A stretch of DNA of 64,000 bases, from contig NZ_JAPEVI010000003.1 in the NCBI RefSeq assembly GCF_026240905.1, positions 3,534,001-3,598,000 on the forward strand, written 5' to 3'. Below, in pieces: positions 60,128 through 64,000 of the stretch. A program made the translations under genes and the position numbers. The notes under the pieces were generated by a model, which ran no database searches, had not been told where the DNA came from, and saw only the letters and a program-made list of their open reading frames with translations. Origin of the DNA: Roseibium salinum. GTDB lineage: Bacteria; Pseudomonadota; Alphaproteobacteria; Rhizobiales; Stappiaceae. Position 1 is the stretch's first letter; each line of letters opens with the position of its first letter.

Positions 60128-60982
60128 CTAACAGTGCCAGACACGCGGCAGGTCCGCCGAGCGGTATCGGGTCAAGAAGCTTATCAGGGCGTTGCGCAGG
60201 TCGCGGCTGTCGCTGGAGACGAAACGTGCAACCAGCACGCCGTTCCAGCTGCTCGCCGCGCCGCGGGTCGTCTCCGCCGGCAGGTTTTCGAGCAAGGAAC
60301 GCGCGCGTGCCAGACGGTCTTGCGCATCCGGGGCGCAGTCCGCCAGCGTCGCGACGGCCAGGGCCTGCCCGCCGGTCGCCCTGCCGTTCAGGAAGTCAGC
60401 GGGATCGCCGTCGAAGCGGATGTCGTCGGCAAAGACGAGCTTGCCGCCGCGGCGGACGCGCCAGCTGTCGCGGAAGAAAACGGTGCCGATCCTTTCGCCC
60501 ATCGCCTTGCGGCCGAGCACGATGCTTTCCAGCATCAGCAGCCGGGCATTGGCGCCGAGTTCGGCATCTATCCGCCGGGCAAGGCTGGATGCATCGAAGA
60601 GAATCGTTTCCTGGGGCAGCCACTCCAGGGTCGCATCCGCGCCGACGGTGAAATGCCCTGTCACTTTTGCCGAGCCACCGGAGCTGCGATAGGCGCGCTC
60701 GGCGGTCTGGCTGGTCACAATTGCGTGTGCGCCATCATCGACGGCGACATCGAGCGCCAGCCGGTCGCCGCCGGTCAGTCCGCCGGCGGTGTTGATCAGC
60801 ACGGCGGTTCGGGGCGTATCATAGACCTTGGGCAGCCGGATTTTCGCGGATCCGCTCTGGTAAAGGTCGGCAAGGCGTGTTTCTCCCCGGGACAGGGCAA
60901 AGCGCACACGTGCAACGCCGTTGACGCGTTGCATTGCCGCGGCCTGCAGGTCGGATTGTGATGCTGTTCCAGCATCATACAT
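60128..60982 (-). CDS. ureD: Urease accessory protein UreD
   Basis: UreD (UreH) is the scaffold on which the nickel-loading complex assembles. The 284-residue protein has RLPKVYDTPRTAVLINTAGGLTGGDRLALDVAVDDGA, TSQTAERAYRS, LEWLPQETILFDAS and the C-terminal RYRSADLPRVWHC. It is the first gene of the minus-strand operon; the promoter should lie in 60983-61400. Confidence 0.96.
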   Translation of the reverse strand: MYDAGTASQSDLQAAAMQRVNGVARVRFALSRGETRLADLYQSGSAKIRLPKVYDTPRTAVLINTAGGLTGGDRLALDVAVDDGAHAIVTSQTAERAYRSSGGSAKVTGHFTVGADATLEWLPQETILFDASSLARRIDAELGANARLLMLESIVLGRKAMGERIGTVFFRDSWRVRRGGKLVFADDIRFDGDPADFLNGRATGGQALAVATLADCAPDAQDRLARARSLLENLPAETTRGAASSWNGVLVARFVSSDSRDLRNALISFLTRYRSADLPRVWHC

Positions 60983-61400
60983 GATTGTTCCGCCCCCCGA
61001 ATTCCGGAGTTTTTGTCGTTATCGTTCGCTCGCATTCCAGCTTGTTCCAAGCTCGGCCGGTGAGCAAGGTGGAATATGATCCGGCAATTGTAGCAAGAGC
61101 CGCGCCAAGGCGGTCTTGCGTGTCTCGTCTGTGGAATTTGAGCAAAAAGGCGCTGATTGTGCGAGCCTCCGGGAGACGGATTGTGATAGTTTGCCTACAA
61201 AATCCGCAGTTGCGCAAAAGATAGGCACCGGGACATTCGCGTTCCGGTGGATCAGTCAAACTGCAGGTTGAGCCGGACTGCCGTGCAGAGGGGGCTTGCT
61301 CTCGGCGCCATGATCCGTTTTTTTAAGAGACGACAGCCTAACATTGCCTCCATCGCACGCGTGAAGCGGTCGTGTGCGGGATGACAAGCGAGGGATTTCC
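60983..61400. promoter_or_regulatory. ureD / D-Ala-D-Ala carboxypeptidase divergent intergenic region
   Basis: These 418 bp have no convincing gene. The region is moderately AT-rich around 61180-61220. It must hold the divergent promoters, including that of urease, but no sigma-54 or NtrC-type site was recognised. Confidence 0.3.
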
Positions 61401-62795
61401 GTGTTCGCAAGCCCATTTGGCCGCCTGACATCCATCTGCCTGGCCACCATCGTTCTCCTGTCGTGCCTGGCGTCGAGCCCGGCGCGGGCGGATATCGGCG
61501 CCTATATTCTTGTCGATGCAGGGACCGGCGCGGTGCTCGAGCAGGAAAACGCCACCCGCAAATGGTATCCGGCTTCGCTGACCAAGATGATGACCGCCTA
61601 TGTAACCTTCAAGGCGATCCGGGAAGGCCGGGCATCGTTCAAGTCCGCGGTGGTTCAATCGCAGAACTCCATCTCCGAACCGCCGAGCAAGATGGGGTTC
61701 AAGGTCGGAACGCGCTTTACCGTCGATGCGGCCCTGAAGATCATCCTGGTCAAGTCGGCCAATGACGTCGCCGTGGCGCTTGGCGAGGCGATTGCCGGTT
61801 CGGAAGCCGGTTTCATCGCCATGATGAATGCCGAAGCCCGGCGGCTCGGCATGACCAATACATCCTTCACCAATCCGCACGGCCTGCCGGACAACGGTCA
61901 GGTGACCACGGCCCGCGACATGGCCATCCTGGCAATGGCACTGCGGCAGGACTTCCCCGAATCGGAAGCCTATTACAATCATCCCGGCATTCGCTTGGGC
62001 AAGAAGACCCTGCGGTCGGCGAATCGGGAATTCCTGCTTCGGGTCCCCGGCGCGAATGGCATGAAGACCGGCTATATCTGCAATTCCGGTTACAACGTCG
62101 CTGCCTCCGTGACCCGGCGCGGCCGGACGCTGATTGCCGTTGTTCTGGGCGCCGGCTCGGGTCTGGAACGTACTGCCTTCGCGCGGGAGCTGTTCGATGA
62201 AGGCTTCCGGAAAGGCGGCGGCGGACGGAAAATCACCAGCCTTTCCGGCTCATCCGGCAATCCGCCCGCCAACGGGTATTGCAGGCGCAACAACAGTCCG
62301 GGCGCGAAGGGCTACATGGCCCGGTTCGATATGGAAAACAAAAGCCGCGGCGGTTTTCTTTTCTTCGCCGGCGGAGGCGACAAGAACGATGACGACATCG
62401 ATGAGAGCGGTTTCACACTCTCAAACGGCAAACCGGACTGGGCCAAGATCCTCGACCGGACCCTCGGCCCGCGCCGCGTTGCCTACCGGCCGCTGGAAGT
62501 GAGCCTCGGCAACCCGACTGCCTCGCCGGCCGCAAATGGATCCGCGCCCGCGCTCGAGGTGGCCATTCCGGCGGGAGCCGTGCCCACGCCGGTCGCCAAT
62601 CCCCTGCGCCTCGCGGAGATTGAAATTCGCGCGAAACTGCAGGAAAGCGCTGCCACGGACGCAGTCGGCGCCGGTTCGCAGGGAACAGCGGTGCCCGCTG
62701 CGGCGGCCGATCTGTCCACGATGTCGCCGGGGTCGATCTTCCGACAGGGGATGGATTTCTCCGTGCCGGTTCCGCCTCCAAGCCCGCGCAAGTAA
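61401..62795 (+). CDS. D-alanyl-D-alanine carboxypeptidase (S11 family)
   Basis: This penicillin-binding protein trims the terminal D-Ala of peptidoglycan stem peptides in the periplasm. It is about 464 residues. The signal peptide is ICLATIVLLSCLASSPARA, then the S-x-x-K motif WYPASLTKMM, SAND (S-x-N), and the K-T-G motif GANGMKTGYICNSGYN. The C-terminal 150 residues are Pro/Ala-rich. GTG 61401 has GAGGGA five bases upstream; an in-frame GTG at 61374 is less well supported. Confidence 0.9.
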   Translation: MFASPFGRLTSICLATIVLLSCLASSPARADIGAYILVDAGTGAVLEQENATRKWYPASLTKMMTAYVTFKAIREGRASFKSAVVQSQNSISEPPSKMGFKVGTRFTVDAALKIILVKSANDVAVALGEAIAGSEAGFIAMMNAEARRLGMTNTSFTNPHGLPDNGQVTTARDMAILAMALRQDFPESEAYYNHPGIRLGKKTLRSANREFLLRVPGANGMKTGYICNSGYNVAASVTRRGRTLIAVVLGAGSGLERTAFARELFDEGFRKGGGGRKITSLSGSSGNPPANGYCRRNNSPGAKGYMARFDMENKSRGGFLFFAGGGDKNDDDIDESGFTLSNGKPDWAKILDRTLGPRRVAYRPLEVSLGNPTASPAANGSAPALEVAIPAGAVPTPVANPLRLAEIEIRAKLQESAATDAVGAGSQGTAVPAAAADLSTMSPGSIFRQGMDFSVPVPPPSPRK

Positions 62796-62894
62796 ACCTG
62801 CTTGAATATTGTGCATTACCGATGCAGAGACGCATCCTGCTCTCATGACAAACCCATGAAAGCAGGTCGATCCGGCAGCAATGCATAAATCGGG

Positions 62895-62910
62895 TTAACC
62901 CTTTATTTAC
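62895..62910 (+). promoter_or_regulatory. CtrA-like site upstream of the small acidic protein gene
   Basis: TTAACCCTTTATTTAC is one base from TTAA-N7-TTAAC and lies about 142 bp before ATG 63037. A single such match in AT-rich DNA can be chance; it is listed because perfect sites occur elsewhere in this window. Confidence 0.35.
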
Positions 62911-63036
62911 GCTGTTCCTTAAGACTGCAGTAAGCATTCTGCTGTCTATGGCCGTGCATTCGCGCAAGACGCGATGAGGTCAACAAGATCATCTCCGGCG
63001 CAAGACCGCCGGCACACCGGATCGAGAGATCGCATC

Positions 63037-63345
63037 ATGATGGAACCGAGATCAACCGCCACCATCCGGGCTCTTGCCAGCCTTGCGGAGCTTTCCGCCA
63101 ATCAGCTGGAAGACGGAGCTTCGGTGGACGACGTCATCGCCATGCTGCGAAAGGCGGCGGAAGCGGTGCGAACCGTCGTCGAGGCGGATAACGACGACCT
63201 GGATAGCGATCCGGACCTCGAAGACGCCGAAATCGCGCAGGATCTGATCCCGATGGTGCTCTCCGCCGAGGATAGCGACGGCGAGGCATCCGGTGCCGAG
63301 GACGAAAAGGCCGCCGCAGAAATTACGGTGCTGAACGCGGGATAG
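63037..63345 (+). CDS. Small acidic protein of unknown function
   Basis: The 102-residue protein begins MMEPRSTATIRALASLAELSANQLEDGASVDDVIAML, a helical region, and ends in a strongly acidic low-complexity half (DNDDLDSDPDLEDAEIAQD and similar). I do not recognise the family. ATG 63037 follows GAGAGA. It has no signal peptide or membrane segment. It lies alone between the carboxypeptidase and the CobW-like gene. Confidence 0.6.
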   Translation: MMEPRSTATIRALASLAELSANQLEDGASVDDVIAMLRKAAEAVRTVVEADNDDLDSDPDLEDAEIAQDLIPMVLSAEDSDGEASGAEDEKAAAEITVLNAG

Positions 63346-63486
63346 AGCGTTCCCACAATCCTTTTGACCGGACCTTGAAAACAATGCTAGCGGTGCCCTC
63401 CGATTGCACCGCCGTGCCGCGCTGCCTATCTGTCTTTACGGAAGTGTTCCGCCGTGCGGCCGCGGCACCAGCTGGAGACAAGCGTC

Positions 63487-64000
63487 ATGGCATCCGAAAC
63501 ACCGGCACCTGCAACGGGCCGCCGGAAGGGACCCAAACCCCCTATTCCCCTGTCTGTCCTGACCGGATTTCTCGGATCGGGAAAAACGACGCTGCTCAAC
63601 CGGCTCTTGAAGGATCCGGCCATGGCGAACACCGCCGTCATCATCAACGAATTCGGCGAGATCGGGCTGGATCACCTGTTCGTGGAACAGGCCGGCGACG
63701 GTATCGTCGAGCTGTCGTCCGGCTGCCTGTGCTGCACCATCCGGGGCGACCTGGTCACGACGCTGGAAAACCTGTTGCGCCGCCTGGACAATGGCCGCAT
63801 GGAGCGGCTGGACCGGGTGGTGATCGAGACGACCGGTCTTGCGGATCCCGCACCCATCCTGCACACGGTGATGCTGCATCCCTATCTGGTCATGCGCTAC
63901 CGGCTGGAAAGCGTCATCACTCTCGTCGATGCGGTGAACGGTCTCTCGACACTGGAAGAGCACGAAGAAGCGCGCAAGCAGTCCGCTGTTGCGGACCGGC
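63487..64000 (+). CDS. CobW/COG0523 G3E GTPase, N-terminal part (runs off window)
   Basis: COG0523 proteins are GTP-dependent metal chaperones, variously for zinc, cobalt or nickel. The visible 171 residues have the P-loop PLSVLTGFLGSGKTTLLNRLL near residues 21-41, FGEIGLDH, the CxCC metal-binding motif SSGCLCCTIRGDL near 79-90, and VVIETTGLADPAPI. The basic N-terminal tail is about 20 residues. Which metal it serves is unknown; the C-terminal domain lies outside the window. Confidence 0.92.
   Translation, partial: MASETPAPATGRRKGPKPPIPLSVLTGFLGSGKTTLLNRLLKDPAMANTAVIINEFGEIGLDHLFVEQAGDGIVELSSGCLCCTIRGDLVTTLENLLRRLDNGRMERLDRVVIETTGLADPAPILHTVMLHPYLVMRYRLESVITLVDAVNGLSTLEEHEEARKQSAVADR

Overview
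This window looks like the chromosomal replication-origin neighbourhood of an alphaproteobacterium, probably a member of the Hyphomicrobiales (Rhizobiales sensu lato, perhaps Stappiaceae). The genus is an inference from gene order, not something the sequence proves. Supporting signs are the irr-fabA-fabB-fabI order, the divergent cluster dnaQ-coaE-aroE-maf-ppsR facing hemE-hemJ-rho-mnmE-mnmG-rsmG-parA-parB, a CtrA-type motif (TTAA-N7-TTAA) at several promoters, and Irr-type iron regulation. The DNA is GC-rich throughout and nearly every base lies in housekeeping genes; no prophage, transposase or CRISPR array was seen.

Layout. 1-9.7 kb: end of trpF, a small GIY-YIG nuclease bracketed by palindromic repeats, malic enzyme maeB divergent from mutS, an MFS transporter, a DUF2244 protein, nth and a GNAT acetyltransferase. 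9.3-12.8 kb: irr divergent from the unsaturated fatty-acid operon fabA-fabB-fabI. 12.8-15.5 kb: an exported SH3 protein, a 2-hydroxyacid dehydrogenase and an APH(6)-like kinase. 15.6-19.4 kb (minus): dnaQ, coaE (frameshifted as given), aroE, maf, ppsR. 19.4-19.84 kb: AT-rich candidate oriC with CtrA-like and DnaA-box-like motifs. 19.84-30.1 kb (plus): hemE, hemJ, rho, GNAT, mnmE, mnmG, rsmG, parA, parB, with five parS-like sites (TGTTTCACGTGAAACA, 14-15 of 16 matches) between 23.59 and 27.71 kb.

30.2-37.2 kb: holA, lptE and leuS on the minus strand, a YggS-type PLP protein, and trkH. 37.4-41.25 kb: a DctPQM TRAP transporter with an isocitrate-lyase/PEP-mutase family enzyme. 41.27-41.44 kb: a 169-bp nested inverted repeat. 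41.75-48.5 kb: ffh, chorismate mutase, rpsP, rimM, a convergent VanZ-like gene, trmD, rplS and leuC. 48.9-52.6 kb: an HNH nuclease and two paralogous Tad/von Willebrand A proteins, each with a nearly identical promoter carrying perfect CtrA boxes. 52.65-54.6 kb: acs.

54.9-61 kb (minus): urease operon ureD-ureA-ureB-[two DUF1311/LprI-like genes]-ureC-ureE-ureF-ureG, with ureE frameshifted as given. 61.4-64 kb: a D-Ala-D-Ala carboxypeptidase, a small acidic protein of unknown function, and the start of a CobW/COG0523 metallochaperone GTPase.

The two frameshifts (coaE, ureE) are both apparent one-base losses in a run of exactly five G/C bases, which looks more like sequencing error than gene decay. 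The best second-look targets are the CtrA-box/Tad-vWA gene pair, the origin/parS architecture, the repeat-bracketed GIY-YIG gene, and the secreted DUF1311 pair inside the urease operon.
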